Part shown: positions 44,447-54,936 of the stretch, in pieces | Numbering within the stretch: position 1 is the stretch's first letter | Layout: each line of letters begins with the position of its first letter | DNA from: Trichosphaerium sp. ATCC 40318 | Taxonomy: Eukaryota > Discosea > Flabellinia > Trichosidae | DNA length: 64,000 nt | Direction of reading: 5' to 3' | Assembly: GCA_038496445.1 (NCBI GenBank) | Contig: JALMLS010000387.1 | Coordinates: forward strand, 36,627 to 100,626 | Program-made: the position numbers and the translations under genes | Notes under the pieces: model-generated | What the model saw: only the letters and a program-made list of their open reading frames with translations | The model's database searches: none | Told to the model about the DNA's origin: nothing

Positions 44447-45306
44447 TCATTTAGGTGTTCGCAAAAGCAAGCAGCGGCCGCTTTGGTACGTTTGGCTGTT
44501 ATTTTTGTAAACTTAAGCTTCTTAAGTTAAAATGAGAAAGGGAGAAGATAGGGCGATATAGTGCACCCGTTTTTGTAGTGGCAATAAAATCAGACTGGTA
44601 TGTAGTCAAAATTATGAGAATACGTACCAGATGTCGCTTTGTGTCCTTTGGCTACGATAGGTATACTTTATCGTGTAACGACACGATCACTCACCGATCC
44701 CTAGCTTGTTGTCTTTCTTGTATTTTTTTGGGCATAAAGTCGTGATAGACATTTGTGATAGCGTATTGTGTTTTATTTGCTGGGATACAGATAAGAAAAC
44801 GAGAAAGTTGATTTGCCAACAGCACCGCTTAAGGGTACTTAAGTGTATGAGACAACACGCCTTTTTCACGTTGCTTCAATGATAAATCGAGTACCACAGG
44901 TGCGGTATTATGACAAAATCCGAATTTTCCCAAAAAGGTAATTATACTTGAGCCGTAGTTGTCGAAATGATTTGTGACACTACTTTTCTCATGATATGAC
45001 GGATGTACGCATAACCACATTAGCTCGGATAAACTTTTTGCGCAACCGCGGTAATACTAGTTCACCCGTCACCCGGTGACAAAAGGAGAAGTTCAAGCCC
45101 AAAAAACTCCGCAACACGTTGCTATATTCATGAGATAACAAGTTCGCTAGATCCAAGTAAATACAAGAACTTGTGTGTAAAGTTAGGTGCAACACAGACT
45201 TTTTCCTAATTTTGTTGGAAAACGGCACAAAAAGGGAGAGACGTAGATAAAGGGAGGTGCATTTATTGTACAGTTATTTTGTTTGTTCTGTTGTTTTCTT
45301 TTCTTT
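44447..45306. other. intergenic, no gene seen
   Basis: About 860 bp between BRAP2 and the WRKY gene. Several short minus-strand frames without domains. No repeat or RNA recognised. Confidence 0.35.
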
Positions 45307-46081
45307 TTAGTCTACAGATACTTTTGTTCGGTTCTTATGTATTGGTGTATTGGTGTACCCTTGTCCCCAAACGTAGTATTGAGGTGATGATAAAATAACG
45401 GGGTTGAACTGTTTTTTATCATCTACGCTTTGACGGTTTTGCGTAGCAACATGCATTGGTGGTAGTCTCGCTAATGGAGGGAGAATATCATATTGGGTAT
45501 GTGTACGTTGAGGACAACAGTTGATTACCATATTAGGTGTTGAGCCAGTAGATAGCTTTAAGACGCCCTGACTGATTAGACTAGCAATAGAAGGTAGTAT
45601 TGGTTTATAAAAGCAAACCTTTGACTCCAATTTCCATCTATACAAGATTAGCAACACCTTTTCATATCCCTCCGATTTTGGATTTGACGTACTTGTCTTG
45701 TGAAATAAGCTTATTATTGTGCGTTGATGATGCTTTTTTCTTTGTTGGTTTAGCATGATTATGGTCATGGATGTAGCAAACGTCTCTATAACATATAATA
45801 TCAGTATCTGACGTATTTCTAAGCAGAAAAAGTAGCAAGTAGACGCACATAAAAGTGTTGTTTTCGCTGTTTTGTTGAACGTGTTTCTTCGCTGGGCAAG
45901 AGCGTAGAGCACAACGATAGTACGTGCGCTTATTCTGTGATGCTTTGAGTACGCGATTGCCAATGTTACGCCACTTCCAACCGTCGCAAGTTGTCTTGTA
46001 TTCAGCGCGTACTTGTAGCATACGCATGTTTGTAGAATTGTATTCAAAAGAGCCTCTCATCTGTCTTGTTTGATTATTCAT
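45307..46081 (-). CDS. WRKY-type zinc-finger transcription factor
   Basis: From the ATG at 46081 (MNNQTRQMRGSFEYNSTN) the protein contains DGWKWRNIGNRVLKASQNKR, TYYRCALRSCPAKKHV and, downstream of a possible 30-nt intron, YIHDHNHAKPTKKK. This is the WRKY fold: a WRKY-like strand, C-x4-C, and HNH as the last two zinc ligands. The heptad is WRNIGNR in place of WRKYGQK, and the loop before the HNH is unusually long. A second intron (GTACGTCAAATC..TTGTATAG) leads to a Pro/Gln-rich C-terminal exon ending at 45307 (QYDILPPLARLPPMHVATQN). WRKY factors bind W-boxes in plants, and related proteins occur in several protists and some fungi. Confidence 0.75.
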
Positions 46082-49000
46082 TTATATGGTTAGAATACGT
46101 CTCTACAAAGTCTTTGTTAACGATACGTTGCTTGAATATCACAGAAGAAGCCGGTTTTTGATAAAAAAGTTGAAAGCGGTTTTTGAAACGACGCCAAGTT
46201 TTCATAGATTCAAAAAAAGGGTGCCCCTGAACCGTCAACCTTATGCACTATGCAATGGGTGGACTGGAATTGAGTAGGAAAAGTATCTAATGCTTTACTT
46301 CGAAGTAGTTTTGTGCAGACGCTTATGTGTTGTTTAATATAAACTTACGCTTATAATTTCTCTTTTAGTATCTAGCGAAGAGTTGTATTGCTGTTGATGT
46401 TGCTCTAATTATGGATTAAGAATGCTCTTTGGTAACAAAACCAAGAAATTTGATAATTTTCTATTTAGTTCTCTTATAAAATTGTATCACGGTCTCCTTA
46501 CAGCTAATAAAATACATATTTTTTTTGGTGAACTTTGAATTTGTTCCTTCACTAGTTCGTTTTTCTAAACCAACCGGTTTTGGAAGACGAAAATGGTCAA
46601 CAATCTGAGATTTTCTTAGCTGGATGAAAAACACTAGTATATGTAGTGTAGGTACCTTTTCCGTTCGGATTTCGTACTGATCCAAGTTTAGAACAAGAGT
46701 GTACATCTTTATGAAAAGGGCATACGAAAAAAATTCTGTTGACTTTTTTTTTTTCGACTCGGAAATAAGTTCATTCAATACCAAACTAAAAACGCTTCAT
46801 AGGCGTATTTGATTAAATTCACGTGCTAAAAAGCATAATTTTAAGCTCCCTGATATCTAAACTCGGAAAGAGCTTTTATGCCCGCCACCATTCAGTATAT
46901 TGTCATAAATACCATTATACAGCGTATTTATGATAATTAGTACGAGAGAAAGATGTCTTCAGATAGATCTCATTTCTGTGGTGTCTACGTGTTTCATGTG
47001 GAAAATAATACTCGGAATATAATAACCATACGCGTGTACTAAATGTATGGTATGTTAACGTTGTCGATAATGAGAAGCACGTACTTTAATTTGAAAACTT
47101 TTGACACTCTAAACTTGACAACGCTGATTACCGTACGTTGGTGTAAATGCTCCCGCATGTTCCGTTAACAACTGTTGTACTTTGTTAACAATGTCATTTT
47201 TCAGACTCAGTGTGACGCTGTACAGAGATTACGAAGCTACTAGCAGCTTGAACGCCAAAATTCAGGCGACAGGTGTATTCAGACTACAAAAATTCAGACC
47301 TAAAAACCTTATGCGCTAGTGGTGAGGAACTAGCGGGTGGAGGTCCACAGGTATCTTTTTAAATAAATCTATCACTGGCTTTTTGGCTCTTTTCGTTTTT
47401 CTATTTGTAAGAACGCAAGGCCTACTAACCAGTGTGCTGAATAAGATTTAAAAGTAATGTTTTGTCAAAGTGCAATTTTTTTTTTGTTATAAGTCCAGAA
47501 TTCAGATTTTGCTCAGTACACCCCGACATTTTATTCATATATTCATTACAGACCCATTTCATGGTTTATGATATTGCTATATACTAGTACGTACATATGC
47601 ATGTATTGATAATAATTTTGTATCGCCACATTTCTGACAATCCGAAAAATACAAAAAAAAGTTGAAAAAAATCGGTTTTCAAATTCTGTTTTCGCCTTTT
47701 TTGGGTTTTGTGTTTGCCTGAAATACAGAAATCTGTCGGTACTTATTGGTTCCGGAAGATTTACACTGTTGGTACAGCTAACAATAAAATTTGATCAAAA
47801 AACAACAAACAGGCTGAAAAAAACCAAAAAAGTTTGAAAATATGCCAGTTTTCGCTTGTATGCGAACATTGACGCTAGTAACCAAACGGAAAATATTTAC
47901 TTTCTAGGCGCACAAAAATGTATTTACGAAAGTCTGACGAAACTTTGGGTCTTGAACCAAACAAGCTATCGATTTTTTTAAATTCTACCTTTCTATTAGG
48001 CCTACTATGTATTGTTCCTTGCATCCTGGAGGTAAATTTTTGTACATGCAACTCCGAGTATCGGAGGCCCAAACTCGTTTATTTTCAAAACTATGCAGAT
48101 CCCGGGCTATTTATCCGAAGGTGTCTTGCCTAAAGGCGTGAAAATAAACTGTCTTGTATTTTCTCTGTCAGTGCAGCGAGCCAACAGATTTACGCGTTGA
48201 CTTCTGTTTTAGGCGGAGGAGATCGAAAACTAAAACAAAAACTGCCATGCGATAGCCCACAATGAGTGAGTTGTTGTATTTTGATTGTTGACGTTACAAT
48301 CTACATTAAGCCACTACCGTTTTCTTAAATGTTTAGGACATACTCCATGTTCCCTTCTATCGAGCGTATGCATTGGTAATCAAATGTATTTACTAGATAG
48401 TGTCGATGCAGATTACCAACCAAAAATTACTTTCAGATGTGCAGCTTTCTTTTGTTTCTTAGTAGTCTATTTCACAGCGCTAGGTTTTAGCAAGGTTGCG
48501 AGTCTTTTTATCTATATAAGTATGTATCAATGATATTTGTTTCTCCTTGACTACCAACTACGAAAGCCGTGAAGCTGGGTGACCCTATTACTTTTGAGTT
48601 CCAAAGCCTGGCTTTAGAAACCAACATTGTAACTAGCCATAACAACTGTGGTCAACAAATAGGTACTGAGATGTATTCTTTGTTGCTTTTCCATGCTGGT
48701 ATGTACTGCTTACACTATCCATGTTTTGAACTGGTATTGATTATGCTAGATGGCAAGTGTTGAGAATAAGAGCCGGAATAATGACATACGTCAGGTAATA
48801 GCTAAATAGTAAATAAGTTGCTTACACAGCATATAATGGAGTTGATGCACCTCGTAGGCCATTAGAGCTAGAACCCGATAAATCAAGAGATGAGCTAAAA
48901 AATAGACAAACCTTGCGTAAAACTCACAACAACGTTTATACCTAAAATTGGAAGTATTAGTAATCATTATTATTGTACACGCGCCAACAAACGCGTATTT

Positions 49001-50196
49001 ATAAACGATGAAGGCAGGCTTGCAAGAATGCCTTTTTTTGTACTTTTATTTTTTCGTACCTTTTTCATAATTGTTAGTGCGCTGAAGCTACTGCTCTTTA
49101 GCTTACAAAGGTAAACAGTTATGTGCACCCATAACGACTTTATCGTCATTGTTTTTACATTTAGTTGAAGCCCAGATACCCTTTTTGTACATGAAAAAAA
49201 AACCAATCAATTAAAAAGAATCACGTGACAAATTCTCAAGCGTAGAATTTGATTCTAGCACTCCAGTACGCTTGTGACGTGTAAGAGATACAACAAGTAA
49301 ATTGTATTATTAAAATCACGTGATTTTTTGCGTTATGACAATAATCAAAGAACGTACGGTTTGTGCACACCTTTAACATAGTTAGTGTGCGTTATAAAGC
49401 AGAAAAACATTGCGTGATTTTTTTTAATCAAAGTAGTGACAAAATAAAGACCGGCTTCAAGACGAAAAAAAAAGTCAAAAACAAAAAGCATACAGTTTTT
49501 CTTTTTTTTTGCCTATGACACACTTTCAAATGATGAAAGAGCAGTGGGAGATCTACAGTTTAGCAAATTAGCAATTTGTTCGAAAAAGATATGTAAGGTA
49601 GAGCGCTAATTCACAAATTTTCGAACGGAACAAATACAAATACAAACAAATACAAATACAAACATATTTATGATCTATTTTTCACACAAATTTGTTCGAA
49701 AATACCTTTTTTTTAGTTTTTGGAAGTTAATGATGTTCGAAGTGTTTAAGAAAATGTACGTGAGTGAGTGTATCACGTGCGCTTCCTTTTTAAATGATAC
49801 ATCACGATTTGTTGAGGGTATTTCTGACCAAGAAAAACTGTGAGATTGCAGGTTTTTAGGAAGTTCCTTTTGTGCATCTATTGTGAAACGCGTGCTAAGA
49901 AAAAAGTGTCGAAAACTGTCTGGGCCGATTTAGCTTTTTGCATGGCCAATGAACGACTAGTGACGGTTTGGTGGTTATGATGTGGACGCTTTGACTTTTT
50001 CTAAATAACTTTTCTTGTTCTAAAAAACTGTTCTGCTAAACGCTTTGTTACATTGCGGAATGTTTGTTTGAAATGTTTTCTGTCATTACACACATTCAAT
50101 ACACTGCATTTTGTTCACGTATTAGTTAAGTCCAGTAGCCAAACATCTAGATCGTCATAACATTCGCAAACAAGCACATCAACTACAAGCTACAAC
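46082..50196. other. long gene-poor stretch with scattered fragments
   Basis: No complete gene is supportable. A minus-strand fragment at 46461-46740 (YTLVLNLDQYEIRTEK, RLPKPVGLEKRTSEG) has a possible intron but no ATG. Plus-strand pieces at 47918-48120, 48285-48530 and 48569-48760 (TNIVTSHNNCGQQIGTE) look like exon scraps. From about 48770 to 49380 lies a degenerate copy of the EGF/multi-TM gene (listed separately). At 49620-49670 a CAAATA-type low-complexity repeat occurs. Confidence 0.4.
48770..49380 (-). pseudogene. third, truncated copy of the EGF/multi-TM gene
   Basis: Minus-strand sequence matches internal exons of the 58734-60398 gene (LQLNVKTMTIKSLWVHITVY, LCKLKSSSFSALTIMKK) but lacks the EGF exon and several TM exons, and frames break downstream. 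It shares with the copy at 51474-52399 the same internal deletion joining KSLWV to HITVYLCKLK, so these two copies descend from one deleted ancestor. Confidence 0.65.
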
Positions 50197-51276
50197 ATGA
50201 CAGAGCAACGTACGATTTACCTTTCAAAACAAAATTGCTACCATATACTGTAGCTCTCCCAACACTTTTCGGTGTTTTGGATAGTATACCAGTGCAGAAT
50301 CTAGTCCAAGGGGAGCAGAAAAAGCACAAAAGAACTAACAAAAGTGTTCCCTCAAAAAAAAGAAAAACTGGTAAGAAGATATTTGTTGTTCATTTTTTCT
50401 GCTTGAAACAACGGAATGGTCTTTTATTTTGTCGTATCTAGCTAACCAACATTTAGTAGAGAGCCTTCTTTTAGAAATTCCAAAAATACCTACGGTTTTG
50501 ACCTGCACCGATCTAGGGAAACCAAAAAACAAGATTCCTTTGGCAGCCCCTAAAATTGTAGTACCAGCAAACTCAAGTACGTTCAGTACTTCGGTATTCT
50601 ACCTAATCTTCAAAAAAACGTGTTTCTTCTCGCTCATCCTATGCTTCAAAAAACATGCGTAAGCTCCTGGGCAACTCCAAAACAAGCGCTCTGATTGTAC
50701 TAGTGTTAGTAGTGGTACGTGTTACTTCAATCAAAAACAGAATCCAATTTTTGTTTAGATTCTCAAATTGGGTGTAAGAAAGGTGACTGAAAAGGTCTTT
50801 GAAGTGTTGTACAAGCAAAAAAAACTGACTTAAATCATTTTGTGAAACATAGTTGCAAACGATCTCTACTTATGTCTTTTGATTTTTTAGTGAACGTGAA
50901 TTATTTTATCGTTGCATATTGCTACTTAAGCCTTGCAAAAAAAAGAATGCCAATGATATACAGAGTGCCCGTAAAGCTATTAAGAAGTATGATAATGTCC
51001 AGTTTTTTATTTTCCTCTTTGATCCACGATACTTATTTTCATTCCAGTTGGGTAACAATCAGCAAGAGTGAGGATTCCTGTCTGTACTTGACCGTTGACG
51101 AAAAGCGCCAAAACAGTTGGGATGCCACATATAAATTTGTACAAAGCACGTTGCAAGACGAGGAGCGTGTTCAATGCTTGTTCTACGAACAGGAAACTTC
51201 TAGGAGTCTACTATTGAACAGTTTTGAGTTTGTAGAGTCTTTGAAGGAGTATGTTACTGTTGTCTATGGCCTCTGA
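50197..51276 (+). pseudogene. KKRK-motif unknown protein, decaying copy
   Basis: Exons read MTEQ, then LPTLFGVLDSIPVQNLVQGE and KSVPSKKRKT, then LANQHLVESLLLEIPKIPTV and KNKIPLAAPKIVVPANSS, a hydrophobic exon (TSALIVLVLVVV), RKVTEKVFEVLYKQKK, and a last block 50842-51276 (VKLLRSMIMSSFLFSSLIHD, YFHSSWVTISKSED). The minus-strand paralog at 60884-62505 has the same blocks. Here an in-frame TAA just after KQKKLT separates the last block, so the copy is probably non-functional. Family unknown; the KKRK stretch looks like a nuclear signal. Confidence 0.55.
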
Positions 51277-51473
51277 AAGAAACGTTGTAATACATACATG
51301 CTCAACTAGTGTAGAGTAAATTGTTTAGTACCATTCACTTGTACCTCAAGCGTGACGTAGCAGTTTCCCTTGTATTTTTCTGTTGACGCTTTTTGAATGA
51401 TTCACATCAAAGTCTCAATAACACTATCTAACGCGCAATAGAGCAAAAACGAGTTCTGCTGAAGTATTTATTA

Positions 51474-52399
51474 ATGACCAATTGTACAGCAGACTTTGAT
51501 TGCTTCAACAACGGCCTTTGCTTCGATAATGAGTGCAAATGTCTATTTGCATACGGAGGGAGTAGGTACGGCTAAGATATGAAGCGTTTGATTATTAAAA
51601 AAAATAGATATTCCGGTTTGTTTTTCTGCTCCATAACGCACTAACTATGTTAAAGGTGTGAGTACAAACCGTACGGTAAGATCCTGAATCAAATGTCTTC
51701 TATCGTTTATTATTATTATCGCAACACAATCCAATCACGTGATATTTTTGAATAATACAATTTACTTGTTGTATCTCCCACACGTCACAAGCGTACTGGA
51801 GTGCTAGAATCAAATTCTACGCTTGAGAATTTATCACGTGATTTTTTTTTAATTGATTGGTTTTTTTTTCATGTACAAAAAGGGTATCTGGGCACTTCAA
51901 CTGAATGCAAAAACAATGACGATAAAGTCGTTATGGGTGCACATAACTGTTTATCTTTGTAAGCTAAAGAGCAGTAGCTTCAGTGCTCTAACAATCATGA
52001 AAAAGGTACGAAAAAAAAATACAAAAAGGCATTCTTGCAAGTTTGTGCCTTCATCCTTTATAAATACGCGTTTTCATGGTGTACAATAATAATGATTACT
52101 AATAATTCCAATTTTAGGTGTATAAACTTGTTGCTGTGAGTTTTACGCAAGGGTTTGTTTATTTTTTAGCTCTCGCTATATTCAACCTTATGCGTGCGTT
52201 TTGTACCATGGCACCACATGCTTATTTTAAGTTCTACATGCTCTCAATGGCTTTGAAATCCGTTTGTGTTCGATACATAGGTCCAAAGCCTAGTATCAAG
52301 CATAAACAAGCAAAAAAGGTTGAGTTTTCCCTTATTTTTCTTAGCTGGTTTTCGCTGGTCCCAGAACCCTTAAACGGCTTACCGGCTATTACTATTTAG
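51474..52399 (+). pseudogene. EGF/multi-TM gene, internally deleted copy
   Basis: The ATG at 51474 begins MTNCTADFDCFNNGLCFDNE CKC, an EGF-like domain nearly identical to the minus-strand copy. The TM1 exon present there is missing, and a further deletion fuses TM2 (KTMTIKSLWV) to KLKSSSFSALTIMKK. The last exon (VYKLVAVSFTQGFVYFLALA) diverges after NLMRAF into unrelated sequence (CTMAPHAYFKFYML). Probably a pseudogene, part of the inverted segmental duplication. Confidence 0.65.
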
Positions 52400-52586
52400 C
52401 GACCACCTCTAGTTTGTTGTTTTTTGATCAAATTTTATTGTTAGACGTACTACAAGTGTATCCTTAAATAAAAAACTGTTATCTAGTACATTTTTAGGTT
52501 ATAAACATAGTGTAATTAAGGCACTTGAATGTTTTTTTGGTGACTTCTACAATATAAAACGTTTTATTTACACAGGTGATTGCTAA

Positions 52587-53315
52587 CTAACCAAAATCAT
52601 ATCTGATTTGTAAAGCACCTGCCAAATAACCAAACCTGTTATAACCGACAAAAAACAAGATTGTTGTAGTATAGTCAGTAACAGTAGCAACGTAGTGAGC
52701 ATCCTTTATACTAATATCATCGAATCCAAATAAATCTAAGTTCTTTACATCTGCGAGTGGTGGTGTTGAATGTTTTTCTACTTCTTTCATACCAATAAGC
52801 TTCAGAAAGTCCTCACCAGATGGAGGACACTCATTTTTGTTTTTTCCTACTTTATTATGGTTGTGGGTATGTAAAAAGCCAGTTACTTCAAAAAATCCAT
52901 TAAGATGTATTGTATGTTCGAATAGCAGATACTCCTTCAACGACAACAATGTGAAAAGCCTCTGTTGGCAATCATTAATGTCATTAGAGCATGTTTTGGG
53001 GTCTAGAAGAAGCCACGTTTCAGAAGGCATCAAAACTGCGAATCTCTTATGCTTTTGAGATGATGTACGTATCAAATTATGTTGAAAGGGGTCTCTGAGG
53101 TTTCCTCCACTATCTGGTTCCTCTTCAATTTGCCATAACTGTATGTAGTATGATAATGCTCGGGCTACAATGGGTTTTGAGAGAATTATAGACCGAAAAG
53201 CATGAGATACGACCAAACAATCGCTAAGGGTTTCCAAGCTTGTTAAAGCCACTTCTTTTAATATTTCTTGGCGTATCTCTGGCGGTACATAACCGAATAC
53301 ATCCACTTCAGACAT
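52587..53315 (-). CDS. F-box-like protein, intact paralog of the gene at 19951
   Basis: Single exon, 242 aa from the ATG at 53315 (MSEVDVFGYVPPEIRQEILK). The N-terminal 50 residues are F-box-like (SLETLSDCLVVSHAFRSIIL). An uncharacterised domain of about 180 residues follows: VLMPSETWLLLDPKTCSNDI, KEYLLFEHTIHLNGFFEVTG, HNKVGKNKNECPPSGEDFLK and VGYNRFGYLAGALQIRYDFG. Where the 19951 copy has TAG this one has AAG. It stands head to head with the MORN gene at 53991. The two copies share the sequence CACGTGACTAACGAT just upstream. Confidence 0.75.
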   Translation of the reverse strand: MSEVDVFGYVPPEIRQEILKEVALTSLETLSDCLVVSHAFRSIILSKPIVARALSYYIQLWQIEEEPDSGGNLRDPFQHNLIRTSSQKHKRFAVLMPSETWLLLDPKTCSNDINDCQQRLFTLLSLKEYLLFEHTIHLNGFFEVTGFLHTHNHNKVGKNKNECPPSGEDFLKLIGMKEVEKHSTPPLADVKNLDLFGFDDISIKDAHYVATVTDYTTTILFFVGYNRFGYLAGALQIRYDFG

Positions 53316-53340
53316 ACCTTCCCAGCAGTATTTTTGATGT

Positions 53341-53355
53341 ATCGTTAGTCACGTG
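53341..53355 (-). promoter_or_regulatory. CACGTGACTAACGAT promoter element
   Basis: Identical on the minus strand to 19912-19926 and at nearly the same distance from the paralogous start (ATG at 53315). A second CACGTG lies about 60 bp further upstream (53415 area). Confidence 0.5.
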
Positions 53356-53990
53356 ACAGAGAAATAGTTTGACTGTATAGTAGTAAACTCACCCGTGTTC
53401 AGTTTAACTATTGTCACGTGACATGATGTATTTAACTTTGCCTGACATTACTAACACTTGACATAACAAGCAAGTAGTATTCATCATTGTCAGTGTCATT
53501 CAAGTTTGCACAACTTTGCAACTTTTTGCTGTTTTGTATACTACTTTGTGACTTGTGGTTCTCGTGTTTAGTCAGATCTATCAAAAACTACCAGATCTGA
53601 CGGATCTCGACGCTTTTGGAAAATAAAATCCACGTGTACAACCCATGCAGATAATTTAACCAATTTTGTTTTATTTGGTACACTAGCGTATGCAGTTCTG
53701 TTGGCGTCTCTGATGACCTCTAAGGACCAACAGTTGTCTCCTATACTCTAAAACAGATTATTACGCTATGCTAATACCGTACACTCAGCGCAAGATACTG
53801 TTGGAAGCGCTTGGAATTTTCTTTGAGGTTTAACGTCTACTACTGTTTCTCAAAGTCTCTTGGCCGAAATTTATTTTTGAGCACGTGATGTGACGGTAAA
53901 GAAGTTTCTTAGTTCATCACAATACAGTAATACGAGTTGAAACGAAGCCTAGTAACACTGTACATACTTTGTGAAGCTAAATTGATAGAT

Positions 53991-54626
53991 ATGACTAATA
54001 ACCCTCAATATTGTCATCTACTGCGTCTACCACTTGAGCTACAGCTTGATATCATTGATCTAGACATTCAAGTATACGTAAAATGGCCCATTTTATCAAA
54101 AACCACAGCAACGACAACAAGATTTGATAGCAAGCTTAAAAAGCATGGAAAATGGAAAAGAATAGCAAAAACTCCGGAATACTCTACTTCTTCTTCTCCT
54201 GTTGTACAAACTGCTCTTCAATATTATATACATGGTAAACGCAATGGTGAGAGTAAGAGGTGGGATGATTATAGCCGCTTACTTCTCGATTATAACTACG
54301 TTGATGGTGTAAGACATGGAGAGTACAAAAAATTTTACAATAATGGAAAATGTCGTATACATACTTGGTTCGTTAATGGTAAGTATAATGGCGATTATAA
54401 GGAATGGCATAAGAATGGAGTGTTGTCTGTGCATTGTACTTATGTCGATGGTAAGCAACACGGGGAGTTCAAAGAGTGGTATATGAATGGCGTGCTTGAT
54501 TATCATAGTTGGTACAAACATGGTAAGAAGCATGGGGAACATAAGGCGTTTTTTTGTGCTGGGCAGATGTATGATTGGTGTATATATGTCAATGGTAACA
54601 GAGAAGTTGATAAGATGAAGAAGTAG
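53991..54626 (+). CDS. F-box-like protein with MORN-type repeats
   Basis: Single exon, 211 aa from the ATG at 53991. The N-terminus HLLRLPLELQLDIIDLDIQV..KWPILSKTT is F-box-like and matches the 25078-24292 gene. About six MORN_2-like repeats follow (GEYKKFYNNGKCRIHTWFVN, GDYKEWHKNGVLSVHCTYVD, GEFKEWYMNGVLDYHSWYKH). The intronless form suggests it is either the ancestral or a retrocopied version. CACGTG lies about 110 bp upstream. A ubiquitin-ligase adaptor role is inferred from the F-box-like start. Confidence 0.78.
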   Translation: MTNNPQYCHLLRLPLELQLDIIDLDIQVYVKWPILSKTTATTTRFDSKLKKHGKWKRIAKTPEYSTSSSPVVQTALQYYIHGKRNGESKRWDDYSRLLLDYNYVDGVRHGEYKKFYNNGKCRIHTWFVNGKYNGDYKEWHKNGVLSVHCTYVDGKQHGEFKEWYMNGVLDYHSWYKHGKKHGEHKAFFCAGQMYDWCIYVNGNREVDKMKK

Positions 54627-54936
54627 GCAGCTATCAGCGTCAATGATTTTGTTACAGAGTGAACAGAATCAACCTTTTTGTTAGTTTAATTTTTATCACT
54701 GGATACTTTAATAAATAGACAAGAATGAACTGTTACGACTTGTAAACCAATAAACTAGATAGCTACTTATCACGTCTACATTCAAGTTCGAAGATGTTGT
54801 ACAGAGTTGTACGCCCTAAACAGCTAACATCTATCTGCGAAAAAAAAGACTAAAATTTCCGCGAAATAGCAAAAGTACACATTGAATTGTTTCAAATAAA
54901 GTTTATTTACGTAGTACTAAAACACTATTGTCTTAG

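Noticed and set aside
49620-49675. CAAATA repeats as a possible centromere or origin element
   Set aside because: Only a short low-complexity run, with no larger structure around it.
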